This document shows, piece after piece, positions 10,978 through 24,423 of a DNA stretch of 64,000 nucleotides. The stretch is from Isoetes taiwanensis (Eukaryota; Streptophyta; Lycopodiopsida; Isoetales; Isoetaceae). The notes below the pieces were generated by a model. It made no database searches and had not been told where the DNA came from. It saw nothing but the letters and a program-made list of their open reading frames with translations. Both the position numbers and the translations under genes were made by a program. Each line of letters begins with the position of its first letter. Positions within the stretch are counted from its first letter, which is position 1. The DNA is taken from positions 3,405,279 through 3,469,278 of the forward strand of contig JAJEKV010000067.1 of assembly GCA_021234155.1 (NCBI GenBank), in the 5' to 3' direction.

Positions 10978-12696
10978 CTAGTCAAAAGCACGTTTGATTA
11001 CTTTTTATAAAAATTACATGTTTTGATAATGTTCTTTTGCTTTTGTAATTTATAATAAAGTTTCCTATATCAATGTCATCAACAGCAGCGCTACTTTCTA
11101 GTTACAAAATAGAAAATGTAGTTTTCGTCTTCCAAATGCTTGGAAAGACATTAGAATCTCCGAAACATGGCAATAATATATTATCTGTTGCAATATTATA
11201 TGATGACTGAAAAAATTGCCTAGCGTTGCTTCTGGGCTTTTCGTCGAGCGTGCATTTAAATCTAAAGGTAAAAAACTTGTGCATGCATAGAGATGTATGA
11301 ATGGTCATAATGCTTGCATGCATACACATATTGACAAGCGCATTTTCCACAATGATATCCTTGTAGTTAGATAAATTGATGCACAATGTTTTAGTTGGTG
11401 CATGTTCCAGTTTGTGCATGTTTCAGTTCCCCAAAGGTAGGCATGTGAATAGTGTGGTATATTTAGCAAAAATCCTATTTTTTTGCGGTTTGGGGCAATT
11501 CTATTTTGACTGCCTAATGAGGTAAATTTTGTACCGCAAGTGAGTACAAGGCTTTTTATGTTAGAATTCCCTTAGATTCTATGAAAATTCCTCTAGGTTT
11601 CCTAAGATTTTATAAATATTTCCTTAGATTCTTCTAGATTCCCTTAGAATGTCCAAGAATTTATGAAGATTCCCTTAGATTTCCCTAGATTCTTTAAGAT
11701 ATTATGTAGATTCCCCTGGATTCCCTTAGGTTTTATTTATGAGATCTCGCAAGATTCCATGAAGACGCAAATGGAGACAGGTGAGTAGCAAGGTTTCTTA
11801 TGTTAAAATTACAAAAACTCCTATTATGCAAGTTCGTGCAGTGCTTCTAAAATTACGCTAGTTCTATAGTGTAAGTCCCACAAGGTCGCTAGAACGCGTT
11901 TTGGCAAACTAGTTGCTTTTGAGAAATTGCTATTTTTTATCTTTCTATTGTCTGCGTGCAAAAAAGTGACCATCTTTGGGGATTGAATGTTGTGAGTTGC
12001 AATTTGATGGGATTTAGGGCATGCGCAAAAAGGAGCAGGTGAGTGGATAGGCATTTTACGATAGTTACGCCAATCCTATGGAGCAAGTTTGCGTTGTCAT
12101 AAATTTGATTGGGTTTTCCTATGTTATGCCATTTCTATGATGCAAGTGCCTTTGGGGGCGGGGGGGTGTCTAGAATATGGGGTTAGGCATAAAGGGGATT
12201 TCAAGTTTTTTTCTTCTATTAGGTGCATGTTTGATCAATGTGCCTATCAGGAAGTTCTTATTCTAAAAAGTTTGTGTTTTAGGATTTTCTACTGTTGGGA
12301 CATTTAAAGCATTCTAAAGCATAGCACAAATGCAAATAAGGGATTGTTTGGAGATTATTCATAAATAGAAAGATCCAATCGCCTAGAAATAAATGTGAAG
12401 TTGTTATGACAATGAGTATTTGCAAATTGGCATATGCAGAATCAAGTCAAAATGATTTGTATGCATTTAAACGAACCCATCATTCACATTCATTGATTTG
12501 AAGCATCCTAATTTGTGCTCACTTATGATTGCAAACTAGAAGGCCTCGCATGCATGCACATAAATGGGCCTCGATAAATGGACTTCGGACAAAAAGTGCG
12601 ATCAACATAAATAGCTTTCAAACCCTCCATAGCAACCTTAATGCCGGTACGCAACATTTTTTCATTTCAAATGCTTTCAAAGTAAGCACCATCTAC
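10978..12696. other. Non-coding AT-rich stretch (copy 1)
   Basis: No gene is seen on either strand. It contains the degenerate repeat at 11,560-11,765. The equivalent in copy 2 is 20,871-22,589. Confidence 0.5.
11560..11765 (+). repeat. Degenerate short tandem repeat (GATTCCCTTAGATT-like)
   Basis: About ten imperfect copies of a 13-25 bp unit with the words GATTCCCTTAG and TTAGATTC are packed here. The same array is at about 21,455-21,665 in segmental copy 2. No function is inferred. Confidence 0.65.
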
Positions 12697-12866
12697 ATGC
12701 ATACATAAACAGAGGCAAACAGACTTAAGTGGCTTGCATCATTTCTACAGTGGAGTTGAGCCTCCTCTCTTGACATTAAAGATGCATACATAAACAGAGG
12801 CAAACAGACTTAAGTGGCTTGCATCATTTCTACAGTGGAGTTGAGCCTCCTCTCTTGACATTAAAG
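12697..12866 (+). repeat. Perfect 85-bp tandem duplication
   Basis: An 85-bp unit starting ATGCATACATAAACAGAGG and ending GACATTAAAG occurs twice head to tail (12,697-12,781 and 12,782-12,866) without visible differences. The same pair is at 22,590-22,759, so it is older than the segmental duplication. Confidence 0.95.
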
Positions 12867-13429
12867 AATATCGAAGGCAAATTTTTGCAAACAAACTTCA
12901 TACTGTATAATCTACATTGTCCTTTTTTCTAATTGAGGTTAGCCATTCAAAGCATTCCTCTTGCCATTTCCATAACGATCATATCCAAACTAAGTCCACT
13001 AGATCATGCAACTATTTACCTTAGTCGAAACCACATATTCAGAAAATATTCTAAAAAATATGATCTTACTTGGTCTCACACCTTTATATATAGAATGTGC
13101 AAATGCAGTAACACGGAAGGTGATGGACATGCCATGAATTGTAAGCATTATTCTGGCGGGTTTCTAAGCTGTGGCTAAATTGTCGTTAAATCTAAGTCTG
13201 TGTCATGGGTTTCTATATAACCCAAAATGCAAGACTGGGATGGGCATTTCGCTGTCTACTCTGTTTGTAATGCTGCATTACACTCAAAGTCCCGTGCAAT
13301 CAATCTCATATGTGCTAACAATGGTGACAGGAACACCAAAGTGATCTCAACCAATATGTTTTACTATGCAACTCTTTCATCGTATGGCAAAAGTTCTGTG
13401 CTTTATTCATGCTTTATTTATGAGTACTT

Positions 13430-14430
13430 CTTAGAAAGCCTAATAAGCATCCTACAAAAAGACTTAGGTAAATTTTTCTGAAATTGATAGTTTAAATGGG
13501 CCAAATAAAACAAAACGTATGAATCAGAGTGCGATTGCATGAAATAAGGCCATCTTTCAATTTCAACCGTAATTTACAAACCAAAGCTCCGTTTCAGTAG
13601 CAAGGGCATCCGTTGGAAAGCATGCAAAAAAATCTAAAAATAATGCTAGGCATAAAGTTTTCAAATTCCTGCCCTAGATATGTCAAAAATGCCAAAATGG
13701 GCTGGCTATGCTAGTTTCACAGCAGAGCATGTAAGAGGCATTACATAAAGAGGTTTAACATTCTATTTATCTGATTCTTCCATGAACTTCTTTGTTAATC
13801 GGACTTACAAATAGAGGGGTGAATTTAAGCAATTCTAACATAAATTACATTTAAGAAATAAGGATTGTAAGCTTACTTCAATTGATTCAGCCTATAGCAA
13901 AGCCAAGTTATCGTTGTCCCAACTTCACAACAAGAAATGTGAAGGACATAACTTCAAGAAGGAAGCCCTATGTTTTATGCATGAGCATTTATTAGAAAAA
14001 GACAGATGCATGTTTCTGAAATTTATGGTTTGAATGGCCCAAATAAAACAAACTATATCAAAATACGACTGCATGAAATAAAACCACCAGTCAATTTCGG
14101 CCATAACTTGCAAACCAAAGCTCTGTTTCACTAGCAAGGGCATCCGTTGGAAAGCGTGCAAAATAATCTAAAAATAATGCTAGGCATAAAGTTTTCAAAT
14201 TTCTACTCTACATATGTCAAAAATGCCAAAATGCACTGGACGTGCTAGTTTTACAGCAGAACATGTAAGAGGCATTACATAGAGATATTCTCTGATTCTT
14301 GCATGGATTTCTTTGCTAGTCGGAGTTACAAATAGAGATGCAATTGCATTGTAGATTGAAGTATGTCTGAGTGGGAAGGAGATCAATATATTTAGTAATG
14401 CCGGAAGACTTCTGTGCCCATCATTTATAG
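13430..14430 (+). repeat. Diverged ~530-bp tandem repeat
   Basis: Two related blocks follow each other with a period of about 534 bp (the word CAAGGGCATCCGTTGG at 13,601 and 14,135). Shared words include AATGCTAGGCATAAAG, GTCAAAAATGCCAAAATG and CATGTAAGAGGCATTACATA. Divergence is substantial, so this is an older duplication. It recurs in copy 2 at about 23,320-24,320. Confidence 0.85.
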
Positions 14431-14474
14431 TCAACAAAGATCAGCTTTGCATAATAAAGCAGCACTTTTCAGAG

Positions 14475-16060
14475 TTGAGAAGCAAGAAACCCCGAAATGG
14501 AATTGATTACTTCGTTAATGAATGTGCTAATGAATGTGCTGTGGAATTTTTTGCAGCTAAAGAGCAATACAAAGCTTCAATAGCGAGATCTATTTCAGAT
14601 TTGAAGAAACCTTGCTCACATGATGTTCAATATAAATATATGGAACTGCATGCTGCTTCCTTTTTAGCAATTGCAGGATTTGTGATTGCATTTCTTAATC
14701 ATAACCGGAGTTCAAAACTTATCCAAGAGTCTCGCAAGCATCGCAAGCAGGCCATTGGACTCAACTGTCTGATACGAAAGCGAGAACTACACAGTCATGC
14801 CAATCCTTGTTCCTGAAGCAAAGAATCGGCTAAAGCAGGTTCGTGGCTATGGCATAAACTTAAGTTTCAACTTATTTTCAACTAAACCATAACAGAAAGC
14901 AGGTTCGTGGCTATGGCAGGATCGAACAGGTAAGCATACATCGAATCTGGAGCTATTTGCCTTCTATGCAAAAATCATACCTGAATCTAAGCAAAAATTG
15001 TACCTCTTAATATGGCTCCTCCAAGAACTGCTCAGCTCTAGCCGGTTAATGGAGTCCTAAGCTCCTAAGCCGATTGATGGATAAATCTAGTCTAAAAGAT
15101 TCTGAAAAATGAAACAGACCGTATTAGATAGACCATAAAACATATGCCCAAAATATTAACCCATATGCCCAGAATAATGGGCGAGGACCTGTGTACATCC
15201 ATAAAACAGGGTTACATAAGCAAACTTGCCTTAGGCACAAAAACAGGGGCTTCTGCGAAAATCATACCAAATCACTGCAAAGTTTCCCTTCATCCGAAAA
15301 CAGGGGATGGCAAATCTATCTCGGATGGCAAACACTTCACCCGGATATGGAGACGACAGAGAAAGATCAAAGCCAGCTTCGTGGCTATGGCAGGCCCAGA
15401 GTTGGTATACAGATTTTTATTTGCTCCTTCCTCGAGCAAGGAAAAGCTCTGAAGGATGTGTACTTAGAAAGAAGGAAATGAAAATCAAACCGGGAAAGCT
15501 CCGACAGTCCTCAGAATAAATTGAGTGGGTAAACTTACACCTCCCCACAAGTTCCTCAAGAGGACCATTTTAACTGCCTGAAAGCTCGCCCTTATTATGG
15601 AACACAAAGAAACATCCATTTTGGCTTGAATAAAAACGACAGAGCCGTCGAAAACAATTTCGGCCAAACATTTTGCCATGGCTCAACACTTGGATTGCTT
15701 CATATCCAATGACGAGGAAAATCCCTACGTGCATAGTGCTCTATTCCAAATAAGATCCGTCAAGCGTATCGTTGCTCGCAGGAAGGGTGGCTGTGCCATA
15801 CCTATCAACACCAAGCTTGCCTCTGCTTCATCGTCTTCACTAGTAAATCCAGGGTCTATTTTGTTCGGATTTGGAGCAATCGTCACGGCCTTCTGCTACC
15901 GACATCCCACTTGGAATTTTCTTGAATTTCCACAGCCGTAGATGAAATCGAAGGCTTGTAGCTGCATCCACGTGAACAAAAATCTTACCTGGCAGCAACG
16001 TGGACACTCTAAAATTGCTTCAAAGTGTCCACTTGCGTTTGTGCAAACGTGCTAAAAAAA
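14475..16060. other. Stretch with only weak open frames (copy 1)
   Basis: The longest frame, 14,475-14,816 on the plus strand (113 codons), contains a hydrophobic stretch (FLAIAGFVIAFL) but no family signature. Other frames near 15,144-15,941 overlap each other and do not agree with copy 2, where small indels change them. Selection for coding is not supported. An A-run at about 16,054-16,067 precedes the next feature. Confidence 0.4.
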
Positions 16061-16089
16061 AAAAAAAGAAGGGGCCATTGATAACCCAA

Positions 16090-16999
16090 GCGACTCTAGT
16101 GATTCACAGGTTTGCCAAATCAATCCTAAAATAATGTCAGTTGTGAAGGAAGAGGAACTAATAGAAAATAACAATTCTAACAGACAGAAGAGCACGAAGA
16201 TTAAGGGTGGCGAAGGGGAGAATGACGCCGACGACGACAGCGAAACTGAAGATGATAGGTATGGCCTTGCAGATGAAATCGCGCCACGCGTGATTTAATT
16301 TATCTTTGCTTTGAATGAAATTGCGCCAAGTATGCTTTGATTATATTTCATTGTCACAGCGCAATTTGATTAGCCCTAACTCAAATCACGCCTGGCGCGT
16401 TTGTATTGTTTGTGTGATCATATCTTGCTAACCAGATACATGTTTGATGTTTCAGCTTGCCTTGCATTTATAAGAAGGTTGTGGTGTTCGACCTAAACGA
16501 AGTGCTTTGTAAGACTTTTCCGAAAAATAAAGTGGCTAGAGATCAGTTCCATCAAACACCAGTAGAGTCAAATTTCAAGTAGATCTATCCACGGCCGCAC
16601 TTGAAGGAGATGCTAGATGAAGCATTTAGGTTATTTCGAGTTGGTATTTGGTCATCCATGGAACTAAAGAACATCAAGGATAATTTCGAGGCACTGGGGG
16701 AAATGGGTAGACATTAGTTGACCTTTTGGGATCAACACAAATGTGTGAAGTTCACTCATCCCAAGGATCCAACAGGCAAGCTTATCTTCATCAAACACTT
16801 GAGTAACATGATGGATGAACTTGATAAGGATGATATAATCATAGTGGATGATGATGCTCTCAAATGCTTCTACAATCAAAAGCAAGCCTTGAATCCACCA
16901 TCTTACGATCCAAAAAATTTTGTGACAGATGATTTTCTAGTAAAGTTTATGTCTATTATGAATAATTTGGCTATGGGGATGATAGTGTATGAAATGTAG
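16090..16999 (+). pseudogene. HAD/FCP1-like phosphatase domain gene, broken (copy 1)
   Basis: Exon 1 (about 16,090-16,258) encodes an acidic, Lys-rich segment ending at a GT donor (AG|GTATGG). After a ~197-bp intron ending TTTCAG, exon 2 starts at 16,456 in matching phase. It reads KKVVVFDLNEVLCKTF, then IYPRPHLKEMLDEAF, GIWSSMELKNIKDNFE, and finally IIIVDDDALKCFYNQ. This pattern (DLNxVL, WSS, VDDD) is that of plant FCP1-homology proteins of the HAD superfamily. Two in-frame TAG codons (about 16,579 and 16,714) interrupt exon 2. Both are also in copy 2, so the gene was dead before the duplication. The catalytic DxDxT motif is DLNEV, so the second Asp is replaced, as in some non-catalytic relatives. 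Confidence 0.8.
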
Positions 17000-17624
17000 A
17001 TTCACACCCAGAACTAGATAGAATGGCTGACATGGAACCACATCTTGTTAAATACATGGAAAAACATGGATTGATCCCTTAATGTTTTATTGGAATATAT
17101 GATATTTTTGTATGATATTTGTGTCATGTATCCATAATTTTGGGTCTGCAATTGCCTCACAAATAATAATACAATGCTATTATGAAACCTAATATTTTCA
17201 TCTCAATGCTGTTCAATTTTGGTCTCATCTATCTTAGCAACTTGCTCTGGCATAAGAAATGACACATGTGAATTGCAACCTTATGTTATTTATCAAGTCC
17301 AAAGAAAAAAGATTAAAAAAAAAACAAAAACCCCCTAGAAGACAACAGCAGGTTCATGATTTTGGAGTTGACATAATCCCAATTTAATTGGATGATAATT
17401 ATAAAATTTTTTCAAGTTCTTTTCAATGACAAAGGCACCAAACAGTGGCAATGCAGCAATGAACATTTCATCTAGCAAAGATAATCAGTTTAAGATGATT
17501 ATAAATTGTTATGTGTCCGTGTCACATTTATTAATGTATTTCAACCACCTGCAACCAAAGAGCATAATGCCATAAGACCAGAAACTTGAAAAAACAATCA
17601 AGTCAACTACCATTTCGGGAAGCC
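17000..17624. other. Non-coding stretch before the duplication join
   Basis: AT-rich, with no gene recognised on the plus strand. On the minus strand its right end may carry part of the unrecognised coding stretch described at 28,560-28,860. Confidence 0.4.
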
Positions 17625-20600
17625 ATATTTTAAAGAATGACATTGTTAATTTGGTGCATGGTTTCTGGAAGGCAGATCATTTACACCCCTCTATTTCTGC
17701 TGGCTTTATAACTCTAGTTCCTAAGATTGATATGCCATCATCTTTTTCTGATTGGAGGCCAATCTCTTTGACCAATTCCACATATAAGCTGTGTGCCAAG
17801 ATAATAGCCAACAGGATCAAACCCTTCCTCCAGGAGAATATCAATATCAAGCAATCTGCTTTCCTCCCCAACAGATTTATTTTGGATAATTATATTGTTG
17901 CTATGGAGGGTTTACACTGGAATAGAGTGTCTGACCAAGATTGTATTCTATTAAAATTGGCTTTTAAAAGGGCCTTTGACTCAGTAAACTGGGATTTTCT
18001 TGAATTTGCCATGCATAAAATTGGCTTCAATCCTAAAATTATATCTTTAATTATGGAGTTAAACTCTAAGGCAAATTCTGCTGTCCTAATAAATGGCTCC
18101 CCCTCAAATTTCTTTAATCTATCTCGAGGGGTAAGGCAGGGCTGCCCTTTAGCTCCTTATCTCTTTCTTGTGGCTACTGAATTACTCACAAGGGCTGTGA
18201 TTTTCATCAAGGATGTGGTAACATTAAAGGTCTATATCTCCCTGATAATAAAGGTAGTCTTATTATTTCTCAATATGCAGATGACACCTTTGCTTTTCTA
18301 AATTCTAATTCTGATAACATTGCCAAATTCTTAGGCATTATAGACTTATTCTCTGCAGCCTCAGGAATTTACCTCAACATTACAAAGAGTGTGATTGTTG
18401 GAGACTCAAGTGAGAATTACATTTGTGATATCAAGGTTCTTAGCACCATGCAAGCAACTAAGCTTCTGGGAATGCCTTTATCTCTCAATCCTAATATTAT
18501 AGGGTTGTGGGATCCAATTCTTCAAAGAATTAGGAAGAAGTTAAATACTTTTAGAAGCTCTTTATCAATGGCAGGTCGAACTATTATTGCAAACTCTGTC
18601 CTTGCAGCTTCCCATATCTACTTTTTTTCTGCTCTAGTGGCTCCCAAATCCATCTATAATGAGCTAGAGAAAACCATCAGAAACTTTATTTGGGGAGGAA
18701 ATCATTATGTGAATTGGGATACTGTCACAAGAACTAAGTTTAATGGAGGATTAGGATGCAAAAGCTTATCTTGCAAGCATGTGCCCTGGCAAGTAAATTT
18801 GTTTGGAGAACTTTGTCTGGCAATAACTCTATAGCTTCAACCTTCATTAGATATTGGCTTGACTGCTCTTTTCCTGAAGGTCACCCAAGTGTCAAGCACT
18901 GTCTGCCTGAGTCAGCCCTTAATTATTTGCATCCAGGAAAAAACTCCTCCCCTCTAATGCAAAATATGATTAAGACTTGGAATATAGTTCAGGGTAGCTT
19001 TGATACTCCTGAAATTCATGATCTCAATTTGAATTCTTCGTTATTCTGGTCTTCTCAGTTTCAGGACAACAATGGTCATATCCCTGCTTTAAGACATCCG
19101 AACATTTATAGGAAATGGTTGGACTTTGGTATCGCTCATCTAAAGCATTTATACAGAAATGATCAAATTATTTCCTGGACTAATATGAGGAGGCTTTCTA
19201 GTGACAAATCTATCTTCTCTCATTTCAAAAGTATCTTGTCTCAAACTGCAAATCTAATAGTCAATCATAGTGGTTTTCCTCTAAGTTAAATGGTCATGAC
19301 ATATATAAAGTTAGTTCAGTGTATGCCATTCTAAATCGAAGGGATACTTCTGCTAAAGCTGAGCTCAAATGGTCTATTTCAGAAAGAGAGTGCAAAACTC
19401 TTTACAGGAACATTTGGAATTCTTATTGTCCTCCCAAAGTCAATTACTTCATATGGTTGATTGCTCATAAAAGTCTCCCTAATCTTGCTTCACTATCTCG
19501 AAGGATCTCTACAAGTTCTCCCCACCGCCACATGAATTGCTCCCAAGATAAAACAATGCAACATATCTTCCAGTGTCCAAAGATTGCAAATTTTTTGTCT
19601 TGGTTTTACAGTAAATTCAGTGATCTTTTCCCTGGTCAACCTCATGGAAACTTGCTCCAGCATATCCAAAATAATGATGCCTTTCTAAATACTATTGTTT
19701 TCACTGCTCTATGGAACATTTGGAAGGCCAGAAATAGGATTGTCTATTGTAAGAAAAATATATCTATTTTTTGTATCAAGATGAATTTTCAGTTAGATTT
19801 GGAAGGCTTTGTAATTGCTCACAAAAGTAAATTTGGAGATAATTATGACAAGAAATGGGATTCTGTTGGTAAATTCACAGGTGTTTTTAATTTATATATT
19901 TCCTGTCTCAACGTCGTTAACTCTAATGCTCCTTTTTCTGACTTTCTTGATAGAATACCTGGAATTCCTGAAGGGGGAGGGCAGGAATAAGTTTGATACA
20001 ATGTTGACATACCAAGAGGCTACTCTCTACTGCAATAGTACAGGTGTCTCAAATTTCCAACAACCAAACCACAAACAACCTCTGATGAAGTTATGTTATG
20101 CAAGGTCAGAAGTAATAGCAATGAATCCACTTGGGCAAAGATATACTGCAGGGAAGTGGTGCAGATGTATTGTTTGTTCAGTTTTCTATTCATGTACCAC
20201 TTCTCTTTGACAGAGAGGTAGCTTAGCAAGTATAGGGAGTTATATTACTCTCATAAAATGCTGTCTGATCTCTATGGCACTCTGCTCCTGCTAATGGCTA
20301 AAGAAGACATTCATCAGCTGCTCATGGAGAATGGATCTGAGCATAACAGCTACAAGTTTGGAACTGACTCAGGCTTTTACTGGGTCTACAATTCCATTTT
20401 TGACCAAGTCATGAAATTCCCATAAAATCCAACTCAGCCATCAATCATCCTTTCCCTTCACACCTGTTCTGCATCTCCATATTTTGCCATAAACTCTGTT
20501 GCTCAGTAATTAATCTTGATTTTGTCTAACACTTTACTCAGGTACTTGGAGAGCAATTTTGTCCTTGCAGGAATTGGGATTTCGGATGGCCTGGAGGGTA

Positions 20601-20870
20601 ACTTGTTCTATGCTAAGTTTTCAGCTCCGTCAAGTGGGGCAAAGCATTATTTTGGACATTTTCTTATGAAAGTTTCCCAACATTTTCTGGCTGTTCTAAT
20701 GCAGCTACTACATTTGGAAAACATTATGCACTTTCTTGTTATCTCTTTTGACAATTTTATCCTTAAGTTGTAACTAATGGGGATGTCTTTTCCCTCATTA
20801 GTAACATATATGTATGGCTTTTATTAATTAATGGAAAAAACAATTCTTAACTTCAAAAAAAAAAAAAAAA
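17625..20870 (+). mobile_element. LINE 3' half, second copy (created by segmental duplication)
   Basis: The copy begins inside the reverse transcriptase, because the duplication breakpoint cuts there, and runs to the A-run at 20,855-20,870. It carries the same motif-A Asp-to-Ala change and the same frameshift before YADD (near 18,200) as copy 1. Its zf-RVT frame (19,319-19,990) is continuous, unlike copy 1. It keeps the uninterrupted target site of the nested LINE at 20,013-20,028. It is not an independent retrotransposition event. Confidence 0.93.
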
Positions 20871-22589
20871 CTAGTCAAAAGCACGTTTGATTACTTTTTA
20901 TAAAAATTACATGTTTTGATAATGTTCTTTTGCTTTTGTAATTTATAATAAAGTTTCCTATATCAATGTCATCAACAGCAGCGCTACTTTCTAGTTACAA
21001 AATAGAAAATGTAGTTTTCGTCTTCCAAATGCTTGGAAAGACATTAGAATCTCCGAAACATGGCAATAATATATTATCTGTTGCAATATTATATGATGAC
21101 TGAAAAAATTGCCTAGCGTTGCTTGCTGGGCTTTTCGTCGAGCGTGCATTTAAATCTAAAGGTAAAAAACTTGTGCATGCATAGAGATGTATGAATGGTC
21201 ATAATGCTTGCATGCATACACATATTGACAAGCGCATTTTCCACAATGATATCCTTGTAGTTAGATAAATTGATGCACAATGTTTTAGTTGGTGCATGTT
21301 CCAGTTTGTGCATGTTTCAGTTCCCCAAAGGTAGGCATGTGAATAGTGTGGTATATTTAGCAAAAAATCCTATTTTTTGCAGTTGGGGCAATTCTATTTT
21401 GACTGCCTAATGAGGTAAATTTTGTACCGCAAGTGAGTACAAGGCTTTTTATGTTAGAATTCCCTTAGATTCTATGAAAATTTCTCTAGGTTTCCTAAGA
21501 TTTTATAAATATTTCCTTAGATTCTTCTAGATTCCCTTAGAATGTCCAAGAATTTATGAAGATTCCCTTAGATTTCCCTAGATTCTTTAAGATATTATGT
21601 AGATTCCCCTGGATTCCCTTAGGTTTTATTTATGAGATCTCGCAAGATTCCATGAAGATGCAAATGGAGACAGGTGAGTAGCAAGGTTTCTTATGTTAAA
21701 ATTACAAAAACTCCTATTATGCAAGTTCGTGCAGTGCTTCTAAAATTACGCTAGTTCTATAGTGTAAGTCCGGACAAGGCTGCTAGAACGTTTCTTGGCA
21801 AACTAGTTGCTTTTGGGAAATTGCTATTTTTTATCTTTCTATTGTCTCAAGGCAAAAAAAAAAGTGACCATCTTTGGGGATTGAATGTTGTGAGTTGCAA
21901 TTTGATGGGATTTAGGGCAAAGCAAAAAGGAGCAGGTGAGTGGATAGGCATTTTACGATAGTTACGCCAATCCTATGGAGCAAGTTTGCGTTGTCATAAA
22001 TTTGATTGGGTTTTCCTATGTTATGCCATTTCTATGATGCAAGTGCCTTTGGGGGCGGGGGGGTGTCTAGAATATGGGGTCGGCATATAGGGGATTTCAA
22101 GTTTTTTTCTTCTATTAGGTGCATGTTTGATCAATGTGCCTATCAGGAAGTTCTTATTCTAAAAAGTTTGTGTTTTAGGATTTTCTACTGTTGGGACATT
22201 TAAAGCATTCTAAAGCATAGCACAAATGCAAATAAGGGATTGTTTGGAGATTATTCATAAATAGAAAGATCCAATCGCCTAGAAATAAATGTGAAGTTGT
22301 TATGACAATGAGTATTTGCAAATTGGCATATGCAGAATCAAGTCAAAATGATTTGTATGCATTTAAACGAACCCATCATTCACATTCATTGATTTGAAGC
22401 ATCTGAATTTGTGCTCACTTATGATTGCAAACTAGAAGGCCTGAGCATGCACAGTAAATGGGCCTCAGTAAATGGACTTCAGACAAAAAGTGCAGTCAAC
22501 ATAAATAGCTTTCAAACCCTCCATAGCAACCTTAATGCCAGGCTGCAACATTTTTCATTTCAAATGCTTTCAAAGTAAGCACCATCTAC
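20871..22589. other. Non-coding AT-rich stretch (copy 2)
   Basis: Counterpart of 10,978-12,696, including the degenerate GATTCCCTTAG repeat at about 21,455-21,665. No gene was recognised. Confidence 0.5.
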
Positions 22590-22759
22590 ATGCATACATA
22601 AACAGAGGCAAACAGACTTAAGTGGCTTGCATCATTTCTACAGTGGAGTTGAGCCTCCTCTCTTGACATTAAAGATGCATACATAAACAGAGGCAAACAG
22701 ACTTAAGTGGCTTGCATCATTTCTACAGTGGAGTTGAGCCTCCTCTCTTGACATTAAAG
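22590..22759 (+). repeat. Perfect 85-bp tandem duplication (copy 2)
   Basis: Same two head-to-tail 85-bp units as at 12,697-12,866, at 22,590-22,674 and 22,675-22,759. Confidence 0.95.
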
Positions 22760-23319
22760 AATATCGAAGGCAAATTTTTGCAAACAAACTTCATACTGTA
22801 TAATCTACATTGTCCTTTTTTCTAATTGAGGTTAGCCATTCAAAGCATTCCTCTTGCCATTTCCATAACGATCATATCCAAACTAAGTCCACTAGATCAT
22901 GCAACTATTTACCTTAGTCGAAACCACATATTCAGAAAATATTCTAAAAAATATGATCTTACTTGGTCTCACACCTTTATATATAGAATGTGCAAATGCA
23001 GTAACACGGAAGGTGATGGACATGCCATGAATTGTAAGCATTATTCTGGCGGGTTTCTAAGCTGTGGCTAAATTGTCGTTAAATCTAAGTCTGTGTCATG
23101 GGTTTCTATATGACCCAAAATGCAAGACTGGGATGGGCATTTCGCTGTCTACTCTGTTTGTAATGCTGCATTACACTCAAAGTCCCGTGCAATCAATCTC
23201 ATATGTGCTAACAATGGTGACAGGAACACCAAAGTGATCTCAACCAATATGTTTTACTATGCAACTCTTTCATCGTATGGCAAAAGTTCTGTGCTTTATT
23301 CATGCTTTATTCATGAGTA

Positions 23320-24320
23320 CTTCTTAGAAAGCCTAATAAGCATCCTACAAAAAGACTTAGGTAAATTTTTCTGAAATTGATAGTTTAAATGGGCCAAATA
23401 AAACAAAACGTATGAATCAGAGTGCGATTGCATGAAATAAGGCCATCTTTCAATTTCAACCGTAATTTACAAACCAAAGCTCCGTTTCAGTAGCAAGGGC
23501 ATCCGTTGGAAAGCATGCAAAAAAATCTAAAAATAATGCTAGGCATAAAGTTTTCAAATTCCTGCCCTAGATATGTCAAAAATGCCAAAATGGGCTGGCT
23601 ATGCTAGTTTCACAAACAGAGCATGTAAGAGGCATTACATAAAGAGGTTTAACATTCTATTTATCTGATTCTTCCATGAACTTCTTTGTTAATCGGACTT
23701 ACAAATAGAGGGTGAATTTAAGCAATTCTAACATAAATTACATTTAAGAAATAAGGATTGTAAGCTTACTTCAATTGATTCACCTATAGCAAAGCCAAGT
23801 TATCGTTGTCCCAACTTCGAACAAGAAATGTGAAGGACATAACTTCAAGAAGGAAGCCCTATGTTTTATGCATGAGCATTTATTAGAAAAAGACAGATGC
23901 ATGTTTCTGAAATTTATGGTTTGAATGGCCCAAATAAAACAAACTATATCAAAATACGACCGCATGAAATAAAACCACCAAATCAATTTCGCCATAACTT
24001 GCAAACCAAAGCTCTGTTTCACTAGCAAGGGCATCCGTTGGAAAGCGTGCAAAATAATCTAAAAATAATGCTAGGCATAAAGTTTTCAAATTTCTACTCT
24101 ACATATGTCAAAAATGCCAAAATGCACTGGACGTGCTAGTTTTACAGCAGAACATGTAAGAGGCATTACATAGAGATATTCTCTGATTCTTGCATGGATT
24201 TCTTTGCTAGTCGGAGTTACAAATAGAGATGCAATTGCATTGTAGATTGAAGTATGTCTGAGTGGGAAGGAGATCAATATATTTAGTAATGCCGGAAGAC
24301 TTCTGTGCCCATCATTTATA
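23320..24320 (+). repeat. Diverged ~530-bp tandem repeat (copy 2)
   Basis: Counterpart of 13,430-14,430. The marker word CAAGGGCATCCGTTGG is at 23,493 and 24,025 (period 532). Confidence 0.85.
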
Positions 24321-24423
24321 GTCAACAAAGATCAGCTTTGCATAATAAAGCAGCACTTTTCAGAGTTGAGAAGCAAGAAACCCCGAAATGGAATTGATTA
24401 CTTCGTTAATGAATGTGCTAATG

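Larger units (their letters stand above)
5613..17624 (+). repeat. Segmental tandem duplication, copy 1 (12,012 bp)
   Basis: Sequence from ATATTTTAAAG at 5,613 to CGGGAAGCC at 17,624 is repeated from 17,625 to 28,664 in the same orientation. The breakpoint is explicit. Copy 2 begins abruptly inside the LINE reverse transcriptase (17,625 equals 5,613), and both copies end at CGGGAAGCC, after which the unique sequence CTTGCAATG follows copy 2. No clear microhomology is seen at the join. Copy 1 alone carries the nested LINE (8,018-10,115). Confidence 0.96.

Noticed and set aside
14475-14816. 113-codon plus-strand frame with a hydrophobic stretch
   Set aside because: In copy 2 the frame is interrupted by an insertion and changed by small indels. 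No family signature, so coding is not supported.
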